This document shows positions 22,819 through 31,310 of a stretch of DNA of 43,696 nucleotides, piece by piece; the stretch's first letter is position 1; each line of letters starts with the position of its first letter. The notes beneath the pieces were generated by a model, which saw only the letters and a list, made by a program, of their open reading frames with translations, did no database searches and was not told the origin of the DNA. Made by a program: the position numbers and the translations under genes. This DNA is from Akkermansia muciniphila (GTDB taxonomy: Bacteria > Verrucomicrobiota > Verrucomicrobiia > Verrucomicrobiales > Akkermansiaceae): positions 1 to 43,696 of the forward strand of contig NZ_JABDHQ010000019.1 in assembly GCF_018709685.1 (NCBI RefSeq). The letters run 5' to 3'.

Positions 22819-24867
22819 ATGAGAAGTAAACATTTATTCCCCCTGCTGGCTTTTCTGCTGGCGGTTCCTTTCGCCACGGCCGCCCAGCGGCCCAATGTCA
22901 TTCTCATCCTGATGGATGACATGGGCTGGGGGGACCTGCCCTCCTACCAGGACCAGCGCATGAAGGAGGGGCTTCCCGCCATGGACAACCCCGGCCTGCG
23001 CTCCCTGGCCAGAGAGGGAATGACGCTGACGCGCCATTATTCCTCCGCCCCGCTCTGCGCCCCTGCCCGGGGCTCCCTGTTCACGGGCGTGCACCAGGGC
23101 CATGCCAAGGTGATCCGGGACAGGTCCTTTGACCTGCCCATTGAAAATGCCCCCACCCTCGGCACGGTCATGCAGTCCGCCGGGTACAGGACGGCTCTCA
23201 TCGGCAAATGGGGGATAGGCGGCGGCCGGGAGCATGCGGGCACCCCGCAGGAATCCACGGCCTACCCTACCAAACGCGGCTTTGACTATTACTTCGGCTA
23301 CCTGGACCACGTCAGCGGCCACCACCATTATCCCAAGGAAGACCCCAATCCCATTTCTCCGACCAAAAGAAGCGGCATCTGGGACGGGGACAAGTGCATT
23401 ACGGCGGATTGCGACAAGGCCTATTCCGTGGACCTGCTGACGGCCCGCGCCAAAAAATGGATTATAGACACAAACCGCCAGAACCCCCGCCAGCCCTTCT
23501 TTCTGGCGCTGACCCACATCGCCCCCCACTCCCAGCTTCAAATACCCACCGGCCCGTATCCGGAAGGCCGCGGCGTGAAAGGCGGCGTACAGTGGCTGGG
23601 GAAGCCCCACAAGCTGGTCAACACCGCGGAGGGCAAGATCAACTCCTACATCTATCCGCGCTATGCGGACAAGAAATGGCCCATGGCGCAGAAGAGGTAC
23701 GCCACCATGATCGCTCGCCTGAGCGATTCCTTTGAAGACCTCATCCAGACCCTGAAGGACCTGAACATTGACAAGAACACCGTCATCATCATGACGTCCG
23801 ACAACGGGCCCCATGACGAGGGCGGCCAGAATCCGCAGTTTTTCCGCAATTACGGGCCTTTTGACGGCATCAAGCAGGATGCGTGGGAGGGCGGCTTCCG
23901 CGTTCCCGCCATCGTGCGCTGGCCCGGCCACGTTCCGGCCGGTTCCGTAAGCGACCATCCGTCCCAGTTCCACGACTGGATGGCGACGCTGGCCGCCATC
24001 GGCGGCGTCAGGGCGCCCTTCCGCAGCGACGGCGTTTCCCTGCTCCCCACTCTGCTGAACAAGGGGGCCCAGCCGGAAAGCCGCCTGTACATGGAGTACA
24101 GCGCCAAGATGTCCCAGAGCAAGAAGACGACGCCCGGCTACAAGGACTTCCTGCCGTCCAGGAGGAACGCCGTCCGTGGTGACGAGCAGATGGTTTACAT
24201 CGGCAAATACAAGGGAGTGCGCACCAACATCCAGTCCCATGCGGACCCGTTTGAGATTTACGATACCGCGAAGGACCCGGCGGAACGCCATGACCTGAAA
24301 GACACGCCGGAAGGCAAAAAGATGCAGCCCGTCATGCATGACAGAGTGCTGAGGATGCGGCGCATTTACGATTACACCCATCCGGAACGCGGCACCTTTG
24401 CCCAGCGGCCCTATGATGAAGAACCCGTTCCGGCCCTCAGGAAGGAGGAGATGCCCGGAAAACTGGTTCCCCTGACGGCGCAGTCCGCCCAGGGCGTCCG
24501 CCGGAAGGACGGCAGCATGAAAAGAGTGCTTTACCTGAACGTTCCGGAAACGGGGAAATACGTCTTTTTCATGAAAACTCCGGCCAAAAAGGGGGCCATG
24601 GCATTCGTCAGGCTGCACGACGCTCACCTGCTGGATGCGGAATACGGCTACAGGCCCGGCACGGAGGTATCCTCCTCCATGGGGGAAAATACCACGGAAG
24701 GCGCGCCTGACCAGACGGGCCTGAAACCCATCCCGCTGGAAAAGGGCTGGCATCCCCTCCTGGTGGAGACGGAAGGCTTTTCCGAGCTTCCCACCCTCTT
24801 CTGGCAGAAGGAAGGCGGCAAAAAAGAGGCCATTCCGGCCCGGGCCTTCCGCGTGGCGGCCCCCTGA
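22819..24867 (+). CDS. Secreted type I sulfatase
   Basis: 682 aa. A signal peptide (MRSKHLFPLLAFLLAVPFATAA) precedes the sulfatase domain: NVILILMDDMGWGDLP with metal-binding D33-D34, and the formylglycine motif C80-A-P-A-R84 in SAPLCAPARGSLFTG. Cys at the first position needs oxidation by an anaerobic maturase, not seen here. Further motifs are GKWGIGGG, HIAPHSQ and MTSDNGPHDEGG. The last ~150 residues (from about NVPETGKYVFFM) look like an added beta-sandwich of PA14 type. Probable substrates are sulfated sugars of mucin or host glycosaminoglycans, judged from the adjacent GH20 enzyme. It is the last gene of the unit and ends at a clear terminator. Confidence 0.92.
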   Translation: MRSKHLFPLLAFLLAVPFATAAQRPNVILILMDDMGWGDLPSYQDQRMKEGLPAMDNPGLRSLAREGMTLTRHYSSAPLCAPARGSLFTGVHQGHAKVIRDRSFDLPIENAPTLGTVMQSAGYRTALIGKWGIGGGREHAGTPQESTAYPTKRGFDYYFGYLDHVSGHHHYPKEDPNPISPTKRSGIWDGDKCITADCDKAYSVDLLTARAKKWIIDTNRQNPRQPFFLALTHIAPHSQLQIPTGPYPEGRGVKGGVQWLGKPHKLVNTAEGKINSYIYPRYADKKWPMAQKRYATMIARLSDSFEDLIQTLKDLNIDKNTVIIMTSDNGPHDEGGQNPQFFRNYGPFDGIKQDAWEGGFRVPAIVRWPGHVPAGSVSDHPSQFHDWMATLAAIGGVRAPFRSDGVSLLPTLLNKGAQPESRLYMEYSAKMSQSKKTTPGYKDFLPSRRNAVRGDEQMVYIGKYKGVRTNIQSHADPFEIYDTAKDPAERHDLKDTPEGKKMQPVMHDRVLRMRRIYDYTHPERGTFAQRPYDEEPVPALRKEEMPGKLVPLTAQSAQGVRRKDGSMKRVLYLNVPETGKYVFFMKTPAKKGAMAFVRLHDAHLLDAEYGYRPGTEVSSSMGENTTEGAPDQTGLKPIPLEKGWHPLLVETEGFSELPTLFWQKEGGKKEAIPARAFRVAAP

Positions 24868-24875
24868 ATCTGTGA

Positions 24876-24906
24876 GGCGGGGACGGTTTTCCGTCTCCGC
24901 CGCTTT
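24876..24906 (+). terminator. Terminator after the sulfatase gene
   Basis: GGCGGGGACGG (24876-24886), TTTT loop, CCGTCTCCGCC (24891-24901), with one G-T pair, then GCTTTT. It closes the PEP-CTERM/GH20/sulfatase group before the convergent acyltransferase gene. Confidence 0.8.
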
Positions 24907-24925
24907 TCCCCCGCAGCCCCGGAAG

Positions 24926-25879
24926 TCATTTTCCCCCGGTCATCAGGATGAGGGCGCGCGGGAAATACCGCTTGATAAACAAATAAACGCCACGCGCCAG
25001 CATGTAAACCACAGGCGCCAGGCACCACCACGCCCAGGCGGGCCATGGAGACGGGAAGCACATTTCCACGCCCGTCAAAGCAATCAGCACAAAGATATGG
25101 GAGCAATACACGAAGAAGCTGCCGGAGGCCCATTCCGCCATGCGCCGCGCCGCGCCTGAATTGACGGTTTTCAGCACTATCCCGAAGCTCAGGAAGGCCA
25201 GCACGGCCAGCCCTGAAAAAGCGGCGGCCGGAACCGGGAAGGTATCCGTACAGCTTGCCCAGACCAGCGCCGCACAGGCCAGCAGAATGGAGCCGTGGAC
25301 GGCCAGGGGCAGTTTTTCCCAGCGGTTCAGGCAGTCCGGCACGGAAGACGCCAGCAGGAGGCCGAGCACAAAATCCCCGAACATGTAGGGGCTGGGCCAT
25401 GCCAGGGAATCATCCCACCGGTTCAGGAAAAGGCACAACAGGCCCAGCGAGTAAAGAACCCAGCGGACCCTGGAAAGAAGAAACGCGGCCAGCGTGAATA
25501 TCATCAGGTCACGCAAAAACCACATGGGGGTGAGCATGGGGCACGCCCCCAGGCCGAATACGGAAGCCAGCGCGCCGGGAGAAACGGGCATTCCCGCCAG
25601 CAGCCAGTAGGCCGCGCACCAGAACAGGTACGGGCGCAGCAGGGACATCAGCCGCCCGGCGGTCCATTTGGCCGCGCCCGCCCCCAGCAGGCGTGGCGCG
25701 GAAAAATACCCCGCCAGCAGGAAAAACACCGCCAGCGCAGGGCCAATCAGCCATTGGTTGGGAGGGAATCCCGCGGAAGGGACATGCTGCATGACGACCA
25801 CCAGCGTGGCCAGCAGGCGCGCAATCTCCACCCAGGGCAAACGGCCCTGAAAGACAGGGGTGGCGGAGAGAGCGGTCAT
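24926..25879 (-). CDS. Acyltransferase family 3 membrane protein
   Basis: 317 aa from the ATG at 25879. Eight to ten hydrophobic helices are visible. The first segment RLPWVEIARLLATLVVVMQHVPSAG corresponds to the family's N-terminal helix with its conserved basic/His region, and FFLLAGYFSAPRL to the family's second motif. Acyltransferase-3 proteins O-acylate carbohydrates of the envelope (for example surface polysaccharide acetylation). The target here is unknown. In-frame sequence upstream to 26173 overlaps the acetyltransferase gene in another frame and is probably not translated. It lies 61 nt after that gene on the same strand, probably in one unit. Confidence 0.78.
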   Translation of the reverse strand: MTALSATPVFQGRLPWVEIARLLATLVVVMQHVPSAGFPPNQWLIGPALAVFFLLAGYFSAPRLLGAGAAKWTAGRLMSLLRPYLFWCAAYWLLAGMPVSPGALASVFGLGACPMLTPMWFLRDLMIFTLAAFLLSRVRWVLYSLGLLCLFLNRWDDSLAWPSPYMFGDFVLGLLLASSVPDCLNRWEKLPLAVHGSILLACAALVWASCTDTFPVPAAAFSGLAVLAFLSFGIVLKTVNSGAARRMAEWASGSFFVYCSHIFVLIALTGVEMCFPSPWPAWAWWCLAPVVYMLARGVYLFIKRYFPRALILMTGGK

Positions 25880-25940
25880 GACGGCGCCATTCTGGACGAA
25901 CCGTGCCGCAAAAGCACTATTTTTATTGCCCGTCCGTTTT

Positions 25941-26576
25941 TTAGCATCCTTCCAGTATTCCGCCGGCCACGGGTTCAATTTCTCCAAAGCTTTTGACTCC
26001 GGGCGGGTTCTCCACATGAAGGCCAAGGTGCTTTTCCATCCAGACCACGTGGTACCAGCGGTGGAATTTATACCCGCACCGGTGGAATTTGCCCGCCATG
26101 TGAAACCCCAGCTTTTCATGAAACCTGATGCTGTCCGCGGCAAGGTATTCATCTTCTTTCTCCGGACAGGCAATGCAGGCGTACAGGTTCAGGATTCCCT
26201 GCTCCTTCAGAATGAGTTCCAGGGCTTCATAAAGCCTGGAGCCTATGCCCAGTCTTTTTCTGTCCGGAGCCACATAGACGGAAAGCTCCGCGTCCCACTC
26301 ATAAGCCGCCCGTTCATGAAAGGCGCCCGCATAGGCATATCCCAGAATTTCCCCGTCCGCTTCCGCTACCAGCCAGGGATATTTTTCCTGTACGCGCCTG
26401 ATCCGTGCGGCAAACTCCTCCGGGGAGGGAATTTCATATTCAAAGGTAACCGCCGTAGCTGCCACATAAGGCCCGTAAATGGACAGGAGCGCCTCCGCAT
26501 CCCGTTCCGTTGCCGCCCGCAGGCTGATTCCGTGCCTGTGTCCGGCAAGAGGCTGTGAAGGCGTGCACGTATCCAT
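25941..26576 (-). CDS. GNAT acetyltransferase, phosphinothricin acetyltransferase-like
   Basis: 211 aa from the ATG at 26576; a start at 26639 would add 21 unlikely residues. The fold is GNAT of the PAT/Bar group: ISLRAATERDAEALLSIYGPYVAATAVTFEYEIPSPEEFAARI at the start, ILGYAYAGAFHERAAYEWDAELSVYVAPDRKRLGIGSRLYEAL around the acetyl-CoA loop (RKRLGIGSRL), and HEKLGFHMAGKFHRCGYKFHRWYHVVWMEK near the end. PAT-like enzymes acetylate phosphinothricin or methionine derivatives; many in gut bacteria have unknown substrates. The final ~25 residues go beyond the usual family end. Confidence 0.83.
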   Translation of the reverse strand: MDTCTPSQPLAGHRHGISLRAATERDAEALLSIYGPYVAATAVTFEYEIPSPEEFAARIRRVQEKYPWLVAEADGEILGYAYAGAFHERAAYEWDAELSVYVAPDRKRLGIGSRLYEALELILKEQGILNLYACIACPEKEDEYLAADSIRFHEKLGFHMAGKFHRCGYKFHRWYHVVWMEKHLGLHVENPPGVKSFGEIEPVAGGILEGC

Positions 26577-26723
26577 GGCCCTTTCTTCATACCGTGCCGG
26601 GGCCGTTCTGTCACTCTTTCTATTGACGGAAGGCCGCAACTTTTGCGGCGCTCCATGGAGGTTTCCAGCCGCACCGGAGAGTAGGTCCTCTCCCGTGTTT
26701 TTCTATGGCCCTTCTGTTGGGGA

Positions 26724-26742
26724 CAAGGGGCTTGCCCCCTTG
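26724..26742. repeat. Perfect 7-bp inverted repeat with 5-nt loop
   Basis: CAAGGGG, loop CTTGC, CCCCTTG. No T-run follows. It is possibly part of a larger intergenic repeat or a structured transcript. Confidence 0.4.
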
Positions 26743-26985
26743 CAAACTCCCAATGAAAAACGGGGAGAGGAAAATTTCCCTCCGCTACGCTTCAGAACAA
26801 TTTCCTGGACGAAGGCCGGAGGCCTCCGCTCCCAGCCGGCGGATGAAGGACTATTCCCGGGAACATGCCCTTCCCAGCATTTTTTAACAGCCACCTTGCC
26901 GGAAACAAGAAGCTGATTCATCTTACCCTGCGGGCCCATGCCTCGCATTCCTGTCCAACCGGGAATCCCCGCTTTCCCGTCCCAT

Positions 26986-27018
26986 AAAAAACGGCCGGAT
27001 TCCCGAAGGGACCCGGCC
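26986..27018 (-). terminator. Terminator of the small unknown gene on the minus strand
   Basis: On the minus strand: GGCCGG, a partly paired loop (GTCCC/GGGAA), CCGGCC, then G and a run of six T. It begins 36 nt after the stop of the gene at 27054-27485. Confidence 0.85.
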
Positions 27019-27053
27019 ATTGGAAAGGATGCCCCGTGCACCAGGGCCTGCGT

Positions 27054-27485
27054 TCAGGAATAAAAACCGGTGTCCGGTTCCCGTTCCTGCCGCCTGCGCT
27101 TGAAGTAGGGGTTGCGGTAACGGTGGATGCAGTTCCTGGGGGCGCCCGGGGTATAGTGGAGCGGGTTCGCCTCCCTGGCGGCTTCCCGGCTCAATATCTC
27201 CACAAAGTCCTTCAGGGACATTTCCAGGTCCGCATCATGGCATGCCAGAGCGGCGGATATGCGCACCATGCCGTTGTCATAATCCACATACATGGCGAAC
27301 AGCGTGGTCTGGTACAGATGCCACGGTTCGTCATCCGTTTCTCCGGACTGGTGGCCGCTGATGGCCTCCAGCAGCCATGTCAGCGCGTGTTCCAGTTCCA
27401 GATTGTCCAAAACATCCCGTATAAGGGACGTTTCATGGCCAAAGACGGCCACGCTTTCCTGTTGTCTTGCCCTGTTGATTTTCAT
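27054..27485 (-). CDS. Small protein of unknown function
   Basis: 143 aa from the ATG at 27485, which is preceded by a good Shine-Dalgarno AAGGAGA 8 nt upstream. No signal peptide or membrane segment. The sequence is a mixed alpha/beta globular type (SVAVFGHETSLIRDVLDNLELEHALTWLLEAI; HLYQTTLFAMYVDYDNGMVRISAALACHDAD) with a basic tail (NPYFKRRRQE). No family was recognised. It lies 116 nt downstream of hpt on the same strand and ends at a strong terminator. An upstream in-frame extension to 27584 is unlikely given the ribosome-binding site. Confidence 0.65.
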   Translation of the reverse strand: MKINRARQQESVAVFGHETSLIRDVLDNLELEHALTWLLEAISGHQSGETDDEPWHLYQTTLFAMYVDYDNGMVRISAALACHDADLEMSLKDFVEILSREAAREANPLHYTPGAPRNCIHRYRNPYFKRRRQEREPDTGFYS

Positions 27486-27491
27486 GTCTTG

Positions 27492-27500
27492 GTTCTCCTT
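27492..27500 (-). promoter_or_regulatory. Shine-Dalgarno site of the small unknown gene
   Basis: On the minus strand AAAGGAGAA lies about 7 nt before the ATG at 27485. This is one of the few strong Shine-Dalgarno sequences in the window and decides the start. Confidence 0.6.
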
Positions 27501-27601
27501 TCCGGTTTCCCTGGTCTGTGCGGGACGGCGGATCATCCTACCGCTCCAACGTACTTGGACACTTTTATTCAGCAGGTTGTTCAATTTGAAACGGGATTAT
27601 T

Positions 27602-28123
27602 TCAATCCATGTCCACTTTTCCGATATAGGGCAATTCCCGGTAACGCCCGTCCAGGTCCATTCCGAACCCCACCAGGAAGTCATTTCCCCAGGTAAAAGC
27701 GACGTAATCAGCCTCAAAGGGCACTTTGCGGCAGCAATGCTTGTCCACGGCCACGGCGGTGAGCACCCGCTTCACGCCCCTGTTTTTCAATTCCCGGCAG
27801 ACTTCGGCAAGCGTGGCGCCCGTGTCCAGCACGTCGTCCACCACCAGAACGGGTTCCTCCGGATGGAAGGAGCCGCAGTCACCCTCCCAGACAATGGAGC
27901 CGGAGGCCGCCATTCCCGCATAGCTGGTGACCTTGACGGCTTTCACCGCGGGACGGGATTTCAAATGCCCCGTCAGCAGGGTCGCGAAAGGAAGGGCGCC
28001 CTTCAACAACAGGAGCAGAACGTAGTTCCGCCCCGCCATGTCGGCGTCAATGGAAGCGGCCAGTTCCTTGACGCGGTCATTGATGGCCTGCTCCCCAATC
28101 AAGGGAGTGATGGTGTAAGTCAT
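27602..28123 (-). CDS. hpt: Hypoxanthine phosphoribosyltransferase
   Basis: 173 aa, normal for bacterial HPRT. The PRPP-binding motif VLVVDDVLDTGATL is near residue 92, the N-terminal LLLLLKGALPFATLL matches the lid loop with the conserved Lys-Gly, and FLVGFGMDLDGRYRELPYIG is the family's C-terminal signature. It converts hypoxanthine (and guanine) with PRPP to IMP or GMP in purine salvage, in the cytoplasm. A promoter lies directly upstream. The next gene on the strand is an unknown 116 nt away, with its own ribosome-binding site. Confidence 0.93.
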   Translation of the reverse strand: MTYTITPLIGEQAINDRVKELAASIDADMAGRNYVLLLLLKGALPFATLLTGHLKSRPAVKAVKVTSYAGMAASGSIVWEGDCGSFHPEEPVLVVDDVLDTGATLAEVCRELKNRGVKRVLTAVAVDKHCCRKVPFEADYVAFTWGNDFLVGFGMDLDGRYRELPYIGKVDMD

Positions 28124-28135
28124 GGAAGCGGAGGA

Positions 28136-28163
28136 ATGATAACGTCCCGGACATGGAAATCAA
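28136..28163 (-). promoter_or_regulatory. Promoter of hpt
   Basis: On the minus strand: TTGATT, 16 nt, TATCAT. The -10 ends 12 nt before the ATG at 28123, implying a leader of about 5 nt. Confidence 0.5.
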
Positions 28164-28370
28164 CCTTGGAAGAAGAATGATTGGCGGGCGGAAACGCTTC
28201 CGGCATGGGTCCCTTCCCGCCTGAACGCGGCGGCGGCCGTTTCTTCCGCTTTCCGCTTGCAGGAGTTTGCCCATGAATTTTATCCGTTGTCCAGGGTTTG
28301 CGGAAAGTGGCGGACGGGGGCGCATTTAACGGTAGCGTCCCCCTGCACCGCATGGTAAAGTGGGGCAGAA

Positions 28371-31205
28371 ATGACTGATTCCCCTTCCAAACGCCTTTTT
28401 ATTCTGGATGGAATGGCTCTGGCCTATAGAGCCCATTTTGCCTTTTTCTCCAACCCCATCCGCAATTCCAAGGGAGTCAACACGTCCGCCGTGTACGGCT
28501 TTGCCAATACGCTGCTGGGCATTCTGGAGCATGAGCGGCCCACGCACATCGCGGCCTGCTTTGATACTTCTGCTCCCACGGAGCGCCACCAGCTTTACCC
28601 GGCCTACAAGGCCAACCGGGAATCCATGCCGGAGGATCTGAGCGCGCAGATGCCGCTGATTTTCCGGCTTCTGGAGGCCATGAATATTCCCATCCTGCGT
28701 TATGAGGGATATGAGGCGGACGATACGATAGGCACGCTGGCGCGCCTGGCGGACGATACGAAGGAGTTCCAGACCTACATGGTCTCCCAGGACAAGGACC
28801 TGGGGCAGCTCATTTCCCCCACCTGCTTCCTGTGGCGTCCCGGCAAGCGGGGCAATGACCATGAGGTGATTAACCTGGAAAAGCTTAAAGAGAACTGGGG
28901 CATTGAACGCGCGGACCAGGTGATTGACATCCTGGCCCTGATGGGGGACAGCTCCGACAATATTCCGGGGATTCCCGGCGTGGGTGAAAAAACGGCCAAG
29001 CTGCTGATCGGGGAGTTCGGCTCCGTGGAAAACCTGCTGGCCAACACGGACAAGCTGAAGGGGAAGCGCAGGCAGATGGTGGAGGAGAACGGCGCGCTGG
29101 CCACCCTTTCCAAGCAACTGGCCACCATTGACCGGGAAGTGCCCCTGACGGTAAGCCTGCCTGACCTGGTGAAGAAGGAACCGAGCCCGGAGGACCTCCT
29201 GGCCCTTCTCCAGGAGCTGGAATTCCGTGCCATGCAGTCCAAGCTGTTCGGTAAAAAAGCCCCGGAGGCCAGAAAAGCCCCCATCCCCGCGGATGACCTG
29301 TTTGCTCCGGCCGGGACGCCGGAGCCCGCGGCGGAAGCGCCTGCCGCTCCCGCACAGCCCAGGCAGCAGCATGAAGCGGGCCAAATGGATTTGTTTGAAG
29401 AACGCCATCTGAAAACGGCGGATGATTTCAAGCATGAATACCTTATTGCGGATACGGCGGAAGCCCGCGCCGCCATGGCGGCGGAACTGGAAAAGCATGG
29501 TTCCTGGTGTTTCAAGGCGGAGGCCACGGGCCAGAATCCCCTGACGGACGAGCTGCGGGGGATCGCCTTCTGCGCGGAACCGCGCAAGGCATGGTACCTG
29601 CCCGTTTCCGGTCCGGAGGCTCTGGAAGCGGTGAGGCCGCTTCTGGAAGGCACTGCGGAAAAGATCGGCCACCACCTGAAGTTTGACCTGGAAATCCTGC
29701 GCGCCAACGGCATCCGGGTAAAGGGGCCCTTTTTTGACACGATGCTGGCCCATGCCCTGATCGCCCCCGGCATGAAGCATGACCTGGACCTTCTGGCGGA
29801 GAGCTTCCTGCAATATTCCACCATCAAGCTGAAGGACATCGCCGCGCCGGGAGCCAGGAAGCGGGAACTGGATACCAGCGGCATTTCCGTAGAAGTCATG
29901 GGCAAGTATTCCGCGGAGGACGCGGATATTACCCTCCAGCTTTCCGGCATCCTGAAAAAGCAGGTGAAGGAGAGCGGCATGCAGGAGCTCTTCCGCACGG
30001 TGGAACTGCCCCTGCTGCCCGTGCTGGCGGACATGGAGTTTACCGGAATACGCGTGCTTCCGGAGTCCCTGGAAAAGGCTTCCGTGAAGGTGGGCGCCAT
30101 CATTGACGGCCTGCGGGAGAGGATTGAAGAAGCCGCGGGCCACCCCCTCAACCTGAATTCCCCCAAGCAGCTCGGAGATTTCCTGTTCGGGGAGCTGGAG
30201 CTGGTGAAGAAGCCCAAGAAGACGCGGACGGGCCAGTTCGTGACGGATGAAGACACCCTCTCCGCCCTGGCTCCCGGCCACCCCATTGTGGCGGATATCC
30301 TGGCCTACCGGGAGAACATGAAGCTGAAAAGCACGTACCTGGACACGCTGCCCAAGTACATCTGCCCGCGGGACGGCCGCATCCACACCCAGTTCCACCA
30401 GATGCTGACCACTACCGGGCGGCTGGCCTCCCAGGACCCCAACCTGCAGAATATTCCGGTAAGGACGGAACAGGGGCGCCTGATCCGCACGGCCTTCGTC
30501 CCCGCCTCTGATGAGTACACCATGCTTTCCGCGGACTATTCCCAGATTGAGCTGCGCATCATGGCGGCGCTTTCCGGAGACCCCGCCATGTGCGAGGCGT
30601 TCCAGGCCGGCAGGGACATTCACACGGAAACCGCGGCCAGGGTGTACGGCATTTCCCGCGACGAGGTGGAGGTGACCATGCGCCGCGCGGCCAAGACGGT
30701 AAACTTCGGCATCATTTACGGCATTTCCGCCTTCGGCCTTTCTCAGCGGCTGGGATGCTCCCGCAGTGAGGCCGCCACCCTGATTGAAAATTACTTCACC
30801 CAGTTCCCGGTGGTCAAGTCCTTCATGGAGAACCTGGTGCACAAGGCGGAAAAGACCGGTTACGCGGAAACGCTGCTGGGCCGCAGGAGGATGATTCCGG
30901 AAATCAATTCCGCCAACAAGACCATCAAGTCAGCCGCGGAGCGCACCGCCATCAACACCCCCATCCAGGGCACCGCGGCGGACATGATCAAGATAGCCAT
31001 GATCCATGTGAACAAATTGCTGGAGGGAACCAGGTCCCGGCTGATCCTCCAGATTCACGATGAATTGCTGGTGGACCTGCACAAGGATGAAACGGACCTC
31101 ATCCCCAAGATTGAGGAGGCCATGATCGGCGCCCTGCCCCTCCCCAACGGCGTCCCCATCCTGGTGGAGGCCAGGACGGGGAGCAACTGGCTGGAAGCCC
31201 ACTGA
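28371..31205 (+). CDS. polA: DNA polymerase I
   Basis: 944 aa with three domains. The 5'-nuclease domain (1-~290) is complete: LFILDGMALAYR, YEADDTIGTLA, VSQDKDLGQLI, ALMGDSSDNIPGIPGVGEKTA. A Pro/Ala-rich linker (~305-330) follows. The 3'-5' exonuclease domain (~345-530) has Exo II D439 (KFDLEIL) and Exo III Y513-x3-D517 (YSAEDAD), but Exo I reads FKAEAT where E. coli has FDTET: the first metal-binding Asp is Lys382, while E384 is kept. The polymerase domain is intact: LSADYSQIELR (motif A), RRAAKTVNFGIIYG (motif B), LQIHDELLVD (motif C). It works in Okazaki fragment maturation and repair. Proofreading is probably weakened. A -10-like TAAAGT with TGG lies 9 nt upstream of the ATG. Confidence 0.95.
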   Translation: MTDSPSKRLFILDGMALAYRAHFAFFSNPIRNSKGVNTSAVYGFANTLLGILEHERPTHIAACFDTSAPTERHQLYPAYKANRESMPEDLSAQMPLIFRLLEAMNIPILRYEGYEADDTIGTLARLADDTKEFQTYMVSQDKDLGQLISPTCFLWRPGKRGNDHEVINLEKLKENWGIERADQVIDILALMGDSSDNIPGIPGVGEKTAKLLIGEFGSVENLLANTDKLKGKRRQMVEENGALATLSKQLATIDREVPLTVSLPDLVKKEPSPEDLLALLQELEFRAMQSKLFGKKAPEARKAPIPADDLFAPAGTPEPAAEAPAAPAQPRQQHEAGQMDLFEERHLKTADDFKHEYLIADTAEARAAMAAELEKHGSWCFKAEATGQNPLTDELRGIAFCAEPRKAWYLPVSGPEALEAVRPLLEGTAEKIGHHLKFDLEILRANGIRVKGPFFDTMLAHALIAPGMKHDLDLLAESFLQYSTIKLKDIAAPGARKRELDTSGISVEVMGKYSAEDADITLQLSGILKKQVKESGMQELFRTVELPLLPVLADMEFTGIRVLPESLEKASVKVGAIIDGLRERIEEAAGHPLNLNSPKQLGDFLFGELELVKKPKKTRTGQFVTDEDTLSALAPGHPIVADILAYRENMKLKSTYLDTLPKYICPRDGRIHTQFHQMLTTTGRLASQDPNLQNIPVRTEQGRLIRTAFVPASDEYTMLSADYSQIELRIMAALSGDPAMCEAFQAGRDIHTETAARVYGISRDEVEVTMRRAAKTVNFGIIYGISAFGLSQRLGCSRSEAATLIENYFTQFPVVKSFMENLVHKAEKTGYAETLLGRRRMIPEINSANKTIKSAAERTAINTPIQGTAADMIKIAMIHVNKLLEGTRSRLILQIHDELLVDLHKDETDLIPKIEEAMIGALPLPNGVPILVEARTGSNWLEAH

Positions 31206-31225
31206 CCCATTTGCCCGGTCCAGGG

Positions 31226-31270
31226 GGAACGGAGATGCCGCCGGGTCTTCTCCGCTCCTCCCGTATTTTT
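31226..31270 (+). terminator. Probable terminator after polA
   Basis: GGAACGGAGA (31226-31235) pairs with TCTCCGCTCC (31249-31258) with one mismatch. The T-run (31266-31270) begins a few nt after the stem, so efficiency is uncertain. Confidence 0.45.
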
Positions 31271-31310
31271 AAATTGACGGATGCTTTCAGATGTTGGAAG
31301 TTTTCACATC

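Larger units (their letters stand above)
26577..27053. other. 477-bp gap rich in hairpins
   Basis: No supported gene. It contains CAAGGGG-CTTGC-CCCCTTG (26724-26742), a 12-bp perfect palindrome CGGAGGCCTCCG (26817-26828) and the terminator of the gene at 27054. Weak reading frames exist on both strands but lack coding character. The sequence could be a structured RNA or a copy of an intergenic repeat. Confidence 0.5.

Noticed and set aside
21358-24753. Two long antisense frames opposite the GH20 and sulfatase genes
   Set aside because: The plus strand encodes complete enzymes with catalytic motifs; the antisense translations have none.
25880-26173. 98-residue N-terminal extension of the acyltransferase
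   Set aside because: It overlaps the 3' part of the acetyltransferase gene in another frame, and the family's first helix begins soon after the ATG at 25879.
26703-27041. 112-codon frame on the minus strand between the GNAT gene and the small unknown gene
   Set aside because: It runs through the terminator at 26986-27018 and has low-complexity, Gly/Pro-rich composition with no start signal.
28326-30842. Long open frame (838 codons) antisense to polA
   Set aside because: It lies wholly opposite a complete polA gene. Such frames are common in GC-rich genes, and its translation has no recognisable domain.
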